Assembly: GCA_002749065.1 (NCBI GenBank)
Contig: PDTX01000015.1
Span: 1 to 64,000, forward strand
DNA length: 64,000 nucleotides
Origin: Bacteroidia bacterium
GTDB taxonomy: Bacteria > Bacteroidota > Bacteroidia > Bacteroidales > CAJPTX01
Direction of reading: 5' to 3'
The notes beneath the pieces are model-generated. The model searched no databases, was not told where the DNA came from, and saw nothing but the letters and a program-made list of their open reading frames with translations. Every line of letters begins with the position of its first letter. Positions within the stretch are counted from its first letter, which is position 1. The translations under genes were made by a program, and so were the position numbers. This document shows positions 9,143 through 18,257 of this stretch, one piece after another.

Positions 9143-11974
9143 ATGAGGCGATTAATCGCACCCCTCGGGCTCAGCCTGCTGGCCCTCTTCACCCTCATAT
9201 TCCACCAGGCGAGCCACGCGACCAACACCCCTCCGCGCAGCCTAATGGAGAAGCCGCTACCCGTGGACACCGCCGTCCGCATGGGGCGGCTACCCAACGG
9301 CCTGAGCTACTACATACGCCACAACGCCGAGCCGAAGGGAAGGGCCGAGTTCTACATCCTGCACAACGTGGGCGCCATCCTCGAGGAGGACCACCAGAAC
9401 GGCCTCGCGCACTTCACCGAGCACATGGCCTTCAACGGCACCGAGCACTTCCCCCACCACAAGCTCATCGACTTCCTGGAGCACAACGGCGTGAAGTTCG
9501 GGGCGGACGTGAACGCCTTCACCACCCAGGACATCACCTGCTACAACGTATCCGATGTGCCCACCGAGCGCAGCGGGCTGCTGGACTCCTGCACCCAGGT
9601 GCTGTGCGACTGGTCGGGCAGCATCGCCTTCGCCCCCGAGGAGATTGAGAGCGAGCGTGGCGTCATTGTCGAGGAGTGGCGCACCCGGCGCACCGCCCAA
9701 TGGCGCGCCCTCTCGGCCATGCAGCAGCTCCTGTTCCGGGGGACGAAGTACGCCAAGCGCGACGTCATAGGCGACATAGAGCTCATCAAAACCTTCTCGC
9801 ACCAGAGCCTCACGGACTTCTACCACAAGTGGTACAGGCCTGAGTTCCAGGCCATCATCATAGTGGGCGACTTCGATGCCCCAGCCATGGAGCAGCGCGT
9901 ACTACGCATGGCCGGGAACATCGCCAAGGCCAAGGAGCAAACCCCCAAGCCCCACATCACCATGCCCGCGTCCAAGGGGCTGCACTACATGGCCTACACC
10001 GACCCCGAGCTACCCATGGTGCGCATGGAGCTGATATACAGGCATCCGCCCCTCTCCGAGGCGCGCAAGGACCACCAGTTCTACCGCCAGGACATGATTC
10101 GGCAGCTCGCCGTGAAGATGTTCAACGCCCGCATGAGCGAGCTGTCCCAGCAGGCCGAGCCCCCCTTCCTGGCGGCCTTCGGGGGCTACGTCAACCTGAT
10201 TGCCCCCATGGACAACAGCCTGTTCATCGCCATCAGCCCCCCCGGCAAGGCCAAGCAGACCCTCGAGGGGCTGGCCACCGAGATGCAGCGCGTGCGCCAG
10301 AACGGCTTCCAGGCCACAGAGCTCGAGCGCGCCAAGAAGAGCTACCTCAGCGGCTGGGAGGCCACCTACAGCGAGCGCGAAAAGCTGCCCAACCGGAGCT
10401 TCGTGCAGTCCTACATGGACCACTTCATCAAGGGTAGCCCCATACCCAGCATCAGCCAGGAGATGGAGCTCACCCGCCGGCTGCTACCCACCATCACGCT
10501 GGAGGAGATCAACGCCTCCATGCGCGGTATGATGCCCGGCATGGACGTAGACCTCTTCATTCAGGCCCCTGAGAGCGAGAAGGATAAGCTACCCACCGAG
10601 GAGGAGGCCCGCCGGATACTCGAGGCCAGCCACCGAAAGACCCTCGAACCGTGGATGGATAGGGTCGAGGACAAACCCCTCATCGCCCAGATGCCCCGGC
10701 CCGGCCGCATCGTTCGGCAGGAGAAGGGGCCCTTCGGCACGGACGTATGGACGCTCTCCAACGGCATGCGCATCATCATCAAGCCCACCGACTTCAAGGA
10801 CGACGAGATACGCATCAGGGGCTTCGCCAAGGGCGGGCTGTCCACGCTCCCCACCGAGGAGCTGCTCTCCGCCGAGCTGGCCACCTCCATCATCAGCCTC
10901 AGCGGCCTGGGCGAGCACAGCGGCCCAGAGCTGGCCAAACTCCAGGCGGGGCATAGGGTCGCAACGAGCGTATCCATCGACGACCTCGAGGTGGGGCTCA
11001 GCGGCATATCAACGACCAAGCCCGAGGACGTAGAGTTCATGTTCCAGCGGCTCTACCTCCAGCTCACGGCCCCACGCTTCGAGCCAGCCTCCTTCAACAC
11101 CCTCATGGACAGGCTCCGCACCATACTGGCCAACAGCGAGAAGAACCCAGACGACATCTTCAGCAAACGCCTCCGGCGGGTACTCTCGCAGGATAGCCCC
11201 CGCCGCCAGAGCCTGGAGATGAAAAAGCTCGGAGAGGTCACGCTCAGCCGGGCCAAGCACGCCTACCAGACCCTACTCCCCAACGCCAGCGGCCTCACCG
11301 TGAGCATCGTCGGCAAGTTCAACCCAGACAGCATACGCCCCTACGTGCTGCGGTACCTCGCCAGCCTCCCCAAGGGCAAGCCGACCGGGTGGCGGGATGA
11401 CGGCGTACGCCCACCAGCGGAACGAACCCGCGAGGAGTTCACCCAGGTCATGCTCACGCCCAAGACGAGCTACGCCACCGTGTACTACGGCCGGGGGGAA
11501 TACAACGCAGATGACCTCCTCCACCTCGAGGCCCTGGAGCACATCCTCGGCCTACGCTACACCGAGGAGATACGCGAGGAGCGGGGCCTAACCTACGGCG
11601 TACGACAGAGCGCCAACCTGCGCTACTTCCCCGAGCCGCTGGCCTCGATGTACGTCTTCTTCACCACCGACCCCAACCTTGCCCGCGAGGCCGTGCCGCA
11701 TGTGCATCGCCTCTTCGAGGGGCTGCAGAAGGGCATCTCGCAGGCGGACGTGAACAAGGCCAAGCAGCATTTCCTGAAGCTCTACGGCGAGAAGGTGCGC
11801 AACAACGGCTACTGGCAGAGCATCATCCTGCAGCGGGAGCGCAACGGCATCGACCTGCATACCGGCTACGAGGCAAGGGTGAAGAGCCTCAGCCCCAAAT
11901 CGTTGCAGAAGACCGCCCGGCGCATATTCGGCAAGGCCGTGAGGGTGGAGGTGGAGATGAACCCCGAGAAGTAG
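9143..11974 (+). CDS. M16 family zinc metallopeptidase
   Basis: A 943-residue two-lobed insulinase-type peptidase. The signal peptide ends near residue 27. The inverted zinc motif is NGLAHFTEHMAFNGT (HxxEH, H about 90), with the second-shell glutamate in ESERGVIVEEWRTRR (about 170). A second, catalytically empty M16 repeat begins near residue 520 (FGTDVWTLSNGMRIIIK) and ends with the RxEERGLTYGVRQSANL substrate-binding helix. The length fits the periplasmic PqqL-like class of Bacteroidota. It is convergent with tsf and shares a bidirectional terminator with it. It probably degrades periplasmic or imported peptides together with the M13 enzyme. Confidence 0.93.
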   Translation: MRRLIAPLGLSLLALFTLIFHQASHATNTPPRSLMEKPLPVDTAVRMGRLPNGLSYYIRHNAEPKGRAEFYILHNVGAILEEDHQNGLAHFTEHMAFNGTEHFPHHKLIDFLEHNGVKFGADVNAFTTQDITCYNVSDVPTERSGLLDSCTQVLCDWSGSIAFAPEEIESERGVIVEEWRTRRTAQWRALSAMQQLLFRGTKYAKRDVIGDIELIKTFSHQSLTDFYHKWYRPEFQAIIIVGDFDAPAMEQRVLRMAGNIAKAKEQTPKPHITMPASKGLHYMAYTDPELPMVRMELIYRHPPLSEARKDHQFYRQDMIRQLAVKMFNARMSELSQQAEPPFLAAFGGYVNLIAPMDNSLFIAISPPGKAKQTLEGLATEMQRVRQNGFQATELERAKKSYLSGWEATYSEREKLPNRSFVQSYMDHFIKGSPIPSISQEMELTRRLLPTITLEEINASMRGMMPGMDVDLFIQAPESEKDKLPTEEEARRILEASHRKTLEPWMDRVEDKPLIAQMPRPGRIVRQEKGPFGTDVWTLSNGMRIIIKPTDFKDDEIRIRGFAKGGLSTLPTEELLSAELATSIISLSGLGEHSGPELAKLQAGHRVATSVSIDDLEVGLSGISTTKPEDVEFMFQRLYLQLTAPRFEPASFNTLMDRLRTILANSEKNPDDIFSKRLRRVLSQDSPRRQSLEMKKLGEVTLSRAKHAYQTLLPNASGLTVSIVGKFNPDSIRPYVLRYLASLPKGKPTGWRDDGVRPPAERTREEFTQVMLTPKTSYATVYYGRGEYNADDLLHLEALEHILGLRYTEEIREERGLTYGVRQSANLRYFPEPLASMYVFFTTDPNLAREAVPHVHRLFEGLQKGISQADVNKAKQHFLKLYGEKVRNNGYWQSIILQRERNGIDLHTGYEARVKSLSPKSLQKTARRIFGKAVRVEVEMNPEK

Positions 11975-12044
11975 CCCCCGAAGAACCGAATATCAGGGGA
12001 ATGCGAGATACAACAAAGTACTGACGAAATACTGACAAGATGCG

Positions 12045-12079
12045 AAAAGAGCCCGGTGAAACCAATCACCGGGCTCTTT
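12045..12079. terminator. Bidirectional terminator between the M16 peptidase and tsf
   Basis: Inverted repeat AAAAGAGCCCGGTGA (12045-12059) with TCACCGGGCTCTTT (12066-12079): an 11-bp GC-rich stem extended by A/T pairs, with a 6-nt loop. T residues follow the stem in both directions (three on +, four on -), so it can end both converging transcripts. Confidence 0.85.
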
Positions 12080-12098
12080 ACATGATATGACTTAGGGA

Positions 12099-12929
12099 CT
12101 AGTCCTGCAGCGAGAAGCGGGCGAAGGCCTGTATCTTCAGCTCCTTATCCTTCTGCGCCAGGTACTGCTCCACGGTAATCTTCCCCTCCTTGACGAACTC
12201 CTGCGCCATGAGCGTATTCTCCTTGAGGAACTTGTTCAAACGGCCCTCCGCAATCTTGTCGAGCATCTTCTCGGGCTTACCCTCGTTGCGCGCCTGCTCA
12301 CGGCCGATCTCGAACTCCTTCTTCTTCACCTCCTCCGGCACGCTATCCGCATCAACGGCCACAGGGTTCATCCCCGCAATCTGCATGGCAACATCCTTCA
12401 GCACAGCCTCATCCGCACCAGCCTTGCTCCCCCCCACGATGGAGGCCAGCTTGTTGCCGGGGTGAATGTAGAAGGTCACCGACGGCGACTCCACCACCGC
12501 GTAGTAGGCCAGCTCCATCTTCTCGCCCGTCACGCCGGAGAACTCCTGCACCAGCGTATCGGCAGTCTTGCCCTCGAGCGGCATGGCCTTGAGCGCATCG
12601 AGCTCCTTGACCCCCTCCTTCACGGCGGCATCCAGCACCTTCTGCGCCAGCGCCACGAAGTCGGCATTCTTGGCCACGAAATCCGTCTCGCAGCTCAGCG
12701 AGAGCATCCCCACACGGTTGCCCTCAGCGTTCTTGGCGGCCAGCACCACGCCCTCAGTGGCCTCACGGTCAGCGCGCTTGGCGGCAATCGCCTTCCCACG
12801 CTCACGGATTAGCTCAACCGCCTTATCGAAATTACCCTCCGCCTCCACCAGAGCCTTCTTACAGTCCATCATACCCGCACCGGTCAGCTTCCGGAGCTTC
12901 TGGATATCGGCCATTGTTACATCTGCCAT
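12099..12929 (-). CDS. tsf: Translation elongation factor EF-Ts
   Basis: A 276-residue guanine nucleotide exchange factor for EF-Tu. The N-terminal UBA-like domain carries the family signature (LRKLTGAGMMDCKKAL), followed by the core motifs SLSCETDFVAKN and FYIHPGNKLASIVG, with the dimerisation region at the C-terminus. Last gene of the rplM-rpsI-rpsB-tsf cluster, 35 nt after rpsB. Length and order are normal for the phylum. Confidence 0.97.
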   Translation of the reverse strand: MADVTMADIQKLRKLTGAGMMDCKKALVEAEGNFDKAVELIRERGKAIAAKRADREATEGVVLAAKNAEGNRVGMLSLSCETDFVAKNADFVALAQKVLDAAVKEGVKELDALKAMPLEGKTADTLVQEFSGVTGEKMELAYYAVVESPSVTFYIHPGNKLASIVGGSKAGADEAVLKDVAMQIAGMNPVAVDADSVPEEVKKKEFEIGREQARNEGKPEKMLDKIAEGRLNKFLKENTLMAQEFVKEGKITVEQYLAQKDKELKIQAFARFSLQD

Positions 12930-12964
12930 AATATTTCCTTTCTCTATATTTGTATGATGGTTAC

Positions 12965-13786
12965 CTACTCGTCATCGCTAGCCACAACTGGCTCATTCGC
13001 AACCTCCTGCGCGGGCGCATCCTTGGCCTCCGCCGGGGCAGCCCCCTCGCTCGCCTCCTCCTTCTCCTCCTGGGCCTTATCGTCGGCCGCCTTCTCCATC
13101 TTGCGCTCCATGAGCCCGTCCTGGATGGCGTTCACCATCTCATCGATGATGATTTCGATTGAGCGGGTCGCATCATCGTTGGCCGGGATGATGAAGTCTA
13201 TACCCGTGGGGTCGCAGCACGTGTCGACCATGGCGAATACCGGAATATTGAGGCGGTTGGCCTCACGAACGGCGATGTATTCCTTCGCCACGTCGACCAC
13301 GAACAGGGCCGCCGGCAGCTTGTTGAGGTCGGCGATAGAGCCGAGGTTCTTCTCGAGCTTCTCGCGCTGGCGTTGCACCTGCAGCCGCTCCCGCTTGGAG
13401 AGGTTGGCCAGGGTGCCATCCTGCTCCATCCTGTCGATGTTGCTCATCTTCTTGACGGCCTTGCGGATGGTGGGGAAGTTGGTGAGCATCCCGCCCGGCC
13501 AGCGCTCCACCACGTAGGGCATCCCCGTGGGCTTCACCCGCTCAGCCACAGCCTCCTTGGCCTGCTTCTTGGTGGCCACGAAGAGAATCTTGCGCCCCGA
13601 CTTGGCAATCTGCTTCATGGCCGCGGCCGCCTCGTCCATCTTCACGAGGGTCTTCTGAAGGTCGATGATGTGTATCCCGTTGCGCTCCATGAAGATGTAG
13701 GGCGCCATCTTGGGGTTCCACTTGCGCGTGAGGTGACCGAAGTGTACCCCCGCATCGAGCATCTGCTCAAAGGTTGCTTTTGGCAT
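12965..13786 (-). CDS. rpsB: 30S ribosomal protein S2
   Basis: A 273-residue small-subunit protein (MPKATFEQMLDAGVHFGHLTRKWNPKM; PAALFVVDVAKEYIAVREA; DTCCDPTGIDFIIPANDDATRSI). The last about 45 residues, after LMERKMEKAADDKAQ, form an Ala/Glu/Lys-rich acidic tail that is longer than in E. coli and looks disordered. It lies 116 nt after rpsI; that gap has no obvious terminator. Co-transcribed with tsf. Confidence 0.97.
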   Translation of the reverse strand: MPKATFEQMLDAGVHFGHLTRKWNPKMAPYIFMERNGIHIIDLQKTLVKMDEAAAAMKQIAKSGRKILFVATKKQAKEAVAERVKPTGMPYVVERWPGGMLTNFPTIRKAVKKMSNIDRMEQDGTLANLSKRERLQVQRQREKLEKNLGSIADLNKLPAALFVVDVAKEYIAVREANRLNIPVFAMVDTCCDPTGIDFIIPANDDATRSIEIIIDEMVNAIQDGLMERKMEKAADDKAQEEKEEASEGAAPAEAKDAPAQEVANEPVVASDDE

Positions 13787-13902
13787 AACCTGCTATTGTG
13801 TTGTTAGCATGGCAACGCCCGAGTAGCCACGTGGCGTGGGTCTCGGAGGTTTAAGCGCAGCAACGCCTGCCAGCTAAGGTGTATAAAATATGTCCGATTC
13901 CT

Positions 13903-14289
13903 CTAACGCTTGCTGAACTGGAAGCGCTTGCGTGCGCCGGGCCGACCCGGCTTCTTGCGCTCCACCACGCGGGCATCGCGCGTCACGAAGCCCGCCTTGC
14001 GGAGCTGCGGCTTGTACTCGGCATCCAGCTTGATGAGCGCGCGGGTGATGCCCAGGCGCGCCGCCTCGGCCTGGCCGGAGATGCCCCCGCCATCGAGGTT
14101 CACCTTGATGTCGTAGGTGTCCAGCGACTCGAGCAGCTCGAGCGGCTGCTTCACCACGTACTGCAGGAGCGGGGAGGGGAAGTAGGTCTCCAGCGGCCTC
14201 CCGTTGATGACTATCTGGCCGCTGCCAGCCCTGAGATATACGCGCGCCACCGCGGACTTACGGCGGCCCACTGCATTAAATATCTGCAT
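13903..14289 (-). CDS. rpsI: 30S ribosomal protein S9
   Basis: A 128-residue protein with the S9 signature ([19 protein letters not shown]) and the basic C-terminal tail [14 protein letters not shown] that reaches the P-site tRNA. It lies 9 nt after rplM, so the two are one transcript. Confidence 0.97.
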   Translation of the reverse strand: MQIFNAVGRRKSAVARVYLRAGSGQIVINGRPLETYFPSPLLQYVVKQPLELLESLDTYDIKVNLDGGGISGQAEAARLGITRALIKLDAEYKPQLRKAGFVTRDARVVERKKPGRPGARKRFQFSKR

Positions 14290-14298
14290 GTTATCCTC

Positions 14299-14751
14299 CT
14301 ATTTCTTTGAAAGATCCAACTCCTTTGGCTGCTGCGCCGCGTGCGGATGCTCGGGGCCAACGTACACGAACAGGTTGTGGAAGAGGCGTCGCCCCAGGCG
14401 GTTCTTGGGCAGCATGCCCTTCACCGCGTGCTCCAGGATGCGCTCGGGATGCTTGGCCAGCACCGTCGCCGGGTTGGTCATACGCTTGCCGCCCGGGTGG
14501 CCCGTGTAGCGGTAGTAGATCTTATCGGTCATCTTCTTGCCGGTGAAGCGAACCTTCTCCGCGTTGATGACGATGATGTTGTCGCCACAATCCACGTGGG
14601 GTGTGTACGACGGCTTATGCTTGCCCCGGAGTATGAGGGCTATGCGGCTCGCCAGCCGACCGACCACCATATTGGTCGCATCGACGACGAACCACTCCTT
14701 CTCTACGGTCGCCGCGTTGGCCGAAACCGTCTTGTAACTCAGTGTGTCCAC
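14299..14751 (-). CDS. rplM: 50S ribosomal protein L13
   Basis: A 150-residue protein ([51 protein letters not shown] is the L13 signature region). The start is GTG (VDTLSYKT read as MDTLSYKT), which matches the usual Bacteroidota N-terminus; no in-frame ATG lies closer. First gene of the cluster, with a consensus promoter about 70 nt upstream. Confidence 0.97.
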   Translation of the reverse strand: MDTLSYKTVSANAATVEKEWFVVDATNMVVGRLASRIALILRGKHKPSYTPHVDCGDNIIVINAEKVRFTGKKMTDKIYYRYTGHPGGKRMTNPATVLAKHPERILEHAVKGMLPKNRLGRRLFHNLFVYVGPEHPHAAQQPKELDLSKK

Positions 14752-14822
14752 TTACTATACCTAAATTTTCGCCGTTCATATTCGTGCGCTCGCCACGCAC
14801 CTAACTAGGATAATGAGCGGGG

Positions 14823-14830
14823 CAAAGGTA
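14823..14830 (-). promoter_or_regulatory. -7 box TACCTTTG of the rplM-rpsI-rpsB-tsf cluster
   Basis: The + strand reads GGCAAAGGTAGC, giving GCTACCTTTGCC on the coding strand, an exact TAnnTTTG box. It lies 72 nt before the rplM GTG, leaving room for an untranslated leader. Confidence 0.7.
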
Positions 14831-14917
14831 GCACTTTTTCCTTAACCTTACCGGCTAAGCATGATAAATACCGGAGAAACACGCCGAATGGGCAGGGCGA
14901 GCGTTGGCATCGGGCCG

Positions 14918-16294
14918 CTAGGCCTCCCGCCCGGGGGCCTCCTCCTGGGGCAACTCCCCGGGGGCTTGCTGGTCCGCGGGGGCTTCCTCCCTGGGTGGCT
15001 CGGCGGGGCTAGGCGCTGGCTTGGGCGCGGCGTCCTCGAGCGCGACCTGGTCCCAGGCGGGGTTCGAGGAGGTCGAGAAGATGGAGCCGTAGAAGTTGGC
15101 GATGGCCGGGGTGCGCGTCAGGAAGGGGATGATCACGCTGGTGATGACGATGCTGGTCAGGATCACCGCGTAGACGATGTCGCGTATGAGCGCTCCGCCC
15201 GGCAGGCCCGCCTGGAGGGGTAGGCCGGCCAGCACGGCTGCGGCCAGGCCCTTGGGCGACATGGAGGCCATGATGGTGCGGTCCATCACCGGGAACTTGG
15301 TCGCCACGCCCAGGCGCACGATGGGCACGCGGATGACGTAGATCACCACCGTGATGAGCACGCCGAAGAGGGGGGCCCACATGTCGGTGAAGTTCATCGA
15401 CATGCCGATGAACACGAAGAAGAAGGTCTTGAGCAGGAAGACGATCTCGTTGAAGAACTGGTGCTCCACCTGGTTGAAGGTCTCCAGCCAGACGTGGCGG
15501 AAGCGGCGGATGTAGCGCAGCTGGAAGAGCTCGATATTGGCCAGGGAGAAGCCGAAGGCCAGGGCGCTGATGGCCCCGCTGAAGCCGAGCTCCTCGGCGA
15601 TGCCGAAGACCACGAAGACGAAGGCCGGGGTGGTGAACATCGAGTTCTTGACGGTGCGGACCTTCTCCAGGAGCATGGACCAGCCCATCGCGCTCATCAC
15701 GCCCACCAGGCAGGCCAGGGTGAAGGAGCTAATCACCCCGCCGATCATGCCGCCGATGCGCACGCTGCCCGAGTCGTGGGCCTGGATGAAGGCCAGCACG
15801 AAGACGATGGAGAGCACGTCGGAGAAGGCCGACTCGAGGATGAGCACGGTCTTGGACTCCTCGCGCATGGCCAGCTGCTTGACCAGGGGGATGACGACCG
15901 CGCTGCTGGTGGCCCCCAGGATTGTGCCCAGGATGCTGGCCTCCAGGGGCGAGAGGCCGATGGCCAGCCAGGCGATGAGGGCCACGACCCCGGCCGTCAC
16001 GAAGAAGTTCAGCATCGTCAGGCGCATCATCGAGCGCAGCGACTTCTTCATGCTCTCCACGCAGAGCTCGAGCCCCCCGGTGAAGAGGATGAATACCAGG
16101 GTGATGGTGGTGAAGATGCCCGTGACTATCCCGAAGTCGTCCGGCTTCAGGAGGCCAAATACCGGCCCGATCAGAATCCCCACGCCCATCAGCAGCAGCA
16201 CATCGGGGATACCCTGCCGCTCGAAGATCGCCGTGAAGAGGTGTGAGACAAATATCAGCACACCGATGGAGATGACCAGAATCGACTCGTCCAT
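14918..16294 (-). CDS. Cation:proton antiporter (CPA family)
   Basis: A 458-residue inner-membrane protein with about 12 hydrophobic segments from residue 5 to about 405. LLLMGVGILIGPVFG, LFTGGLEL and GATSSAVVIPLVKQL are motifs of Na+/H+ or K+/H+ exchangers of the CPA superfamily, and the acidic residues in LILESAFSDVLSIVF are in the ion-binding region. The last about 45 residues are a Pro/Glu/Ala-rich hydrophilic tail (PAPSPAEPPREEAPADQQ) with no recognised domain, possibly regulatory. It is the last gene of a four-gene co-directional run with rnz, the XRE gene and the STAS gene, 20 nt after rnz. Ion specificity cannot be read from the sequence. Confidence 0.87.
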   Translation of the reverse strand: MDESILVISIGVLIFVSHLFTAIFERQGIPDVLLLMGVGILIGPVFGLLKPDDFGIVTGIFTTITLVFILFTGGLELCVESMKKSLRSMMRLTMLNFFVTAGVVALIAWLAIGLSPLEASILGTILGATSSAVVIPLVKQLAMREESKTVLILESAFSDVLSIVFVLAFIQAHDSGSVRIGGMIGGVISSFTLACLVGVMSAMGWSMLLEKVRTVKNSMFTTPAFVFVVFGIAEELGFSGAISALAFGFSLANIELFQLRYIRRFRHVWLETFNQVEHQFFNEIVFLLKTFFFVFIGMSMNFTDMWAPLFGVLITVVIYVIRVPIVRLGVATKFPVMDRTIMASMSPKGLAAAVLAGLPLQAGLPGGALIRDIVYAVILTSIVITSVIIPFLTRTPAIANFYGSIFSTSSNPAWDQVALEDAAPKPAPSPAEPPREEAPADQQAPGELPQEEAPGREA

Positions 16295-16314
16295 GACTAC
16301 ATAATTCGTTTAAC

Positions 16315-17226
16315 CTAAATGCTATGGGTTTCGCCCTCGCGGGCGGGTACGGCGTGGGGGAAGACCTCCTGCACCTGGCGCAGCAGGGGGGCGAGGTCTC
16401 TATACCGGGCTGAGAAGTGGCCCACTATCAGGCGCTTCGTCCCCGCGAGCCGGGCCATCTGGCCGGCCTGCCCCGCCGTCGAGTGGCCCGTCGCGAGGGC
16501 GGTGTCTTCCAGCTCGTTCATGAATGTGGCCTCGTGGTAGAGGCAGTCCACCCCCTGGAGGTGAGTCGCCAGCTCGGGGGAGAAGGAGGTATCGCTCAGG
16601 TAGGCGTAGCTCGCGGGCTGCTGCTTCTGGTAGAGGACCTCCCCGGGGCGCAGAATGCGACCGCAGGCCAGCCGCTGGGGCTCGCCGTCCTTCAGGGCCC
16701 GCACCTGCTCGGGGCTCAAGCCATGCTCGCGCACGGCATCGCGACGGATGTTGGGCGGGAGGCGTTTCTCCTCGAAGATGAAGCCTCGGGTTGGTATCCG
16801 GTGGCGCAGTGGCACGGTTCGCACGGTCATGTTGCCCTCGTCGAGCAGGGTTTCGTACGGGTCGTCGCTGAAGGGGCGGAAGTCCACGCTGAAGGAGGGG
16901 CGCTCCACGAAGAAGTCGAGGTTCATGCGAAGCAGTGGCTCGAAGGCCGGGTGGGCGAAGATGCGCAGGGGGGCCGTGCGGTTGGTCATGCTCAGGGTGG
17001 CCAGGAGGCCGAATACCCCCAGCACGTGGTCGGCGTGCAGGTGGGTGAGGAAGATGGCCGATATGCGCTCGAGGGGCAGGCCGTAGCGGGCGAGCTGGAG
17101 CTGGGTTCCCTCGCCGCAGTCCACGAGGTACAGCCACCGGCCATGGAGCAGCGCATGGGCCGAAGGGCACCTCTCGGCGATGGGGCGGGCGCTGCCGCTA
17201 CCCAGGATGGTCAGCTCGAAGGACAC
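16315..17226 (-). CDS. rnz: Ribonuclease Z
   Basis: A 303-residue tRNA 3'-processing endonuclease of the metallo-beta-lactamase fold. The zinc motif is FLTHLHADHVLGVFGLL (HxHxDH). The other ligands fit YHEATF, GHSTAGQAGQMA and VGHFSARY. The start is GTG at 17226, giving MSFELTILGSG; there is no in-frame ATG nearby. It trims tRNA precursors that do not encode CCA. It lies 34 nt after the XRE gene and 20 nt before the antiporter. Confidence 0.94.
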   Translation of the reverse strand: MSFELTILGSGSARPIAERCPSAHALLHGRWLYLVDCGEGTQLQLARYGLPLERISAIFLTHLHADHVLGVFGLLATLSMTNRTAPLRIFAHPAFEPLLRMNLDFFVERPSFSVDFRPFSDDPYETLLDEGNMTVRTVPLRHRIPTRGFIFEEKRLPPNIRRDAVREHGLSPEQVRALKDGEPQRLACGRILRPGEVLYQKQQPASYAYLSDTSFSPELATHLQGVDCLYHEATFMNELEDTALATGHSTAGQAGQMARLAGTKRLIVGHFSARYRDLAPLLRQVQEVFPHAVPAREGETHSI

Positions 17227-17260
17227 GCCGCGGCACGAACATTGGGAAGCATACCGCCCG

Positions 17261-17695
17261 CTAGAGGTCGCCGTAAATCAGCGCATCCTGCACCAGCTTG
17301 GCGAAATGGTTCCAGGTGTTGGTCTCGTCCACTATCTGCGACTTGCAGTAGCGGCGGTATAGCTCGTCGCTGACCATCGGCATGAGCAGGAGGTCGTCGT
17401 TGTCCATCAGCAGGGCGATCTCCTCGCGGGAGACCCCCCGGACTTCCTCTATGCCACGCTCGCGCAGCACCTGCGCGCACTTCTTGGCTAGCTCCTGCTG
17501 CACCCCCTGGCGGTCGTACACGATGTGTAGCCCCAGCGCGTCGAGCACCTTCTCCAGGTTCGTGGTCACCATGCCCGACGAGCCACGCTCGAAGATGGAG
17601 AGCTGCGAGGGGGCTATTCCGGTCCGCTCCGCCAGCTGATACTGCTTCAAACCGAGCCTACGGCGCTGGTCTGCAACGATTTCGCTTATTTTCAT
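17261..17695 (-). CDS. XRE-type helix-turn-helix regulator
   Basis: A 144-residue DNA-binding protein starting at the ATG giving MKISEIVADQRRRLGL. Residues about 3-58 form a Cro/CI helix-turn-helix (QYQLAERTGIAPSQLSIFER). The remaining about 80 residues (LAKKCAQVLRERGIEEV to NHFAKLVQDALIYGDL) are predicted mostly helical and I recognise no domain. It sits between the STAS gene (74 nt upstream) and rnz (34 nt downstream), all on one strand, and could regulate this run of genes. It does not look like an antitoxin, because no toxin-sized partner is adjacent. Confidence 0.8.
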   Translation of the reverse strand: MKISEIVADQRRRLGLKQYQLAERTGIAPSQLSIFERGSSGMVTTNLEKVLDALGLHIVYDRQGVQQELAKKCAQVLRERGIEEVRGVSREEIALLMDNDDLLLMPMVSDELYRRYCKSQIVDETNTWNHFAKLVQDALIYGDL

Positions 17696-17769
17696 ACCAA
17701 CAGAATTAGATAAGTTACGGTGCGCGGCCGGTGGGCTGGCGTGCTGGGGGACGGGGGCTCCCGCCCGCG

Positions 17770-18114
17770 CTATCCGCCAAACGCGCTCTCTATCTCTTGC
17801 TGGCTGCAGGCCACAGCCAGCACGCTGTCCAGGTGGGAAATGGCGATGAGGCTCTCGACCATGGGGCTCAGGCCCGTGAGCACCAGGCGGCCCCCGGCGT
17901 CGCGGCACTGCCTATGGCCCACGAGGATGGCCCCCAGGCCGGACGAATCGCAGCTCTTGCAGGCCGAGAGGTCCAGCAGCACCCTGTGCGACATGGTGCC
18001 GGAAAGAAGCACAAACTCCGCCTTCAGCGCCGAGGCTATCGCCACATCCAGGCGCGGTACATTCACACGTAGCAGGGTGTAGCGCTCAAGACGCTCCAAG
18101 GTAAAATTCTCCAT
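17770..18114 (-). CDS. STAS domain protein (anti-anti-sigma factor-like)
   Basis: A 114-residue single-domain protein of the SpoIIAA/RsbV fold. VLLDLSACKSCDSSGLGAIL contains the conserved phosphorylatable Ser in DSSGLG. No anti-sigma kinase or phosphatase is nearby. A STAS gene next to rnz is a familiar Bacteroidales arrangement; here the XRE gene lies between them. The partner is unknown, and a role in a partner-switching circuit is inferred from the fold. Confidence 0.86.
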   Translation of the reverse strand: MENFTLERLERYTLLRVNVPRLDVAIASALKAEFVLLSGTMSHRVLLDLSACKSCDSSGLGAILVGHRQCRDAGGRLVLTGLSPMVESLIAISHLDSVLAVACSQQEIESAFGG

Positions 18115-18257
18115 TCGTTGACCGCAGCTCGCGGCAATTTAAGGGGTCCCCATCAGGCCCGGGTACACGACAGTGACACACGCAGGGCTGGCAGATGCGG
18201 CGATGTCCCACAGCATGCTACCAGCCCCACGTTGCTACTCAGCTAGGACGAGCAGAG

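Noticed and set aside
17261..17695. XRE protein as the antitoxin of a toxin-antitoxin pair
   Set aside because: Its neighbours are rnz and a STAS protein, both housekeeping-type; no small toxin-like frame is adjacent.
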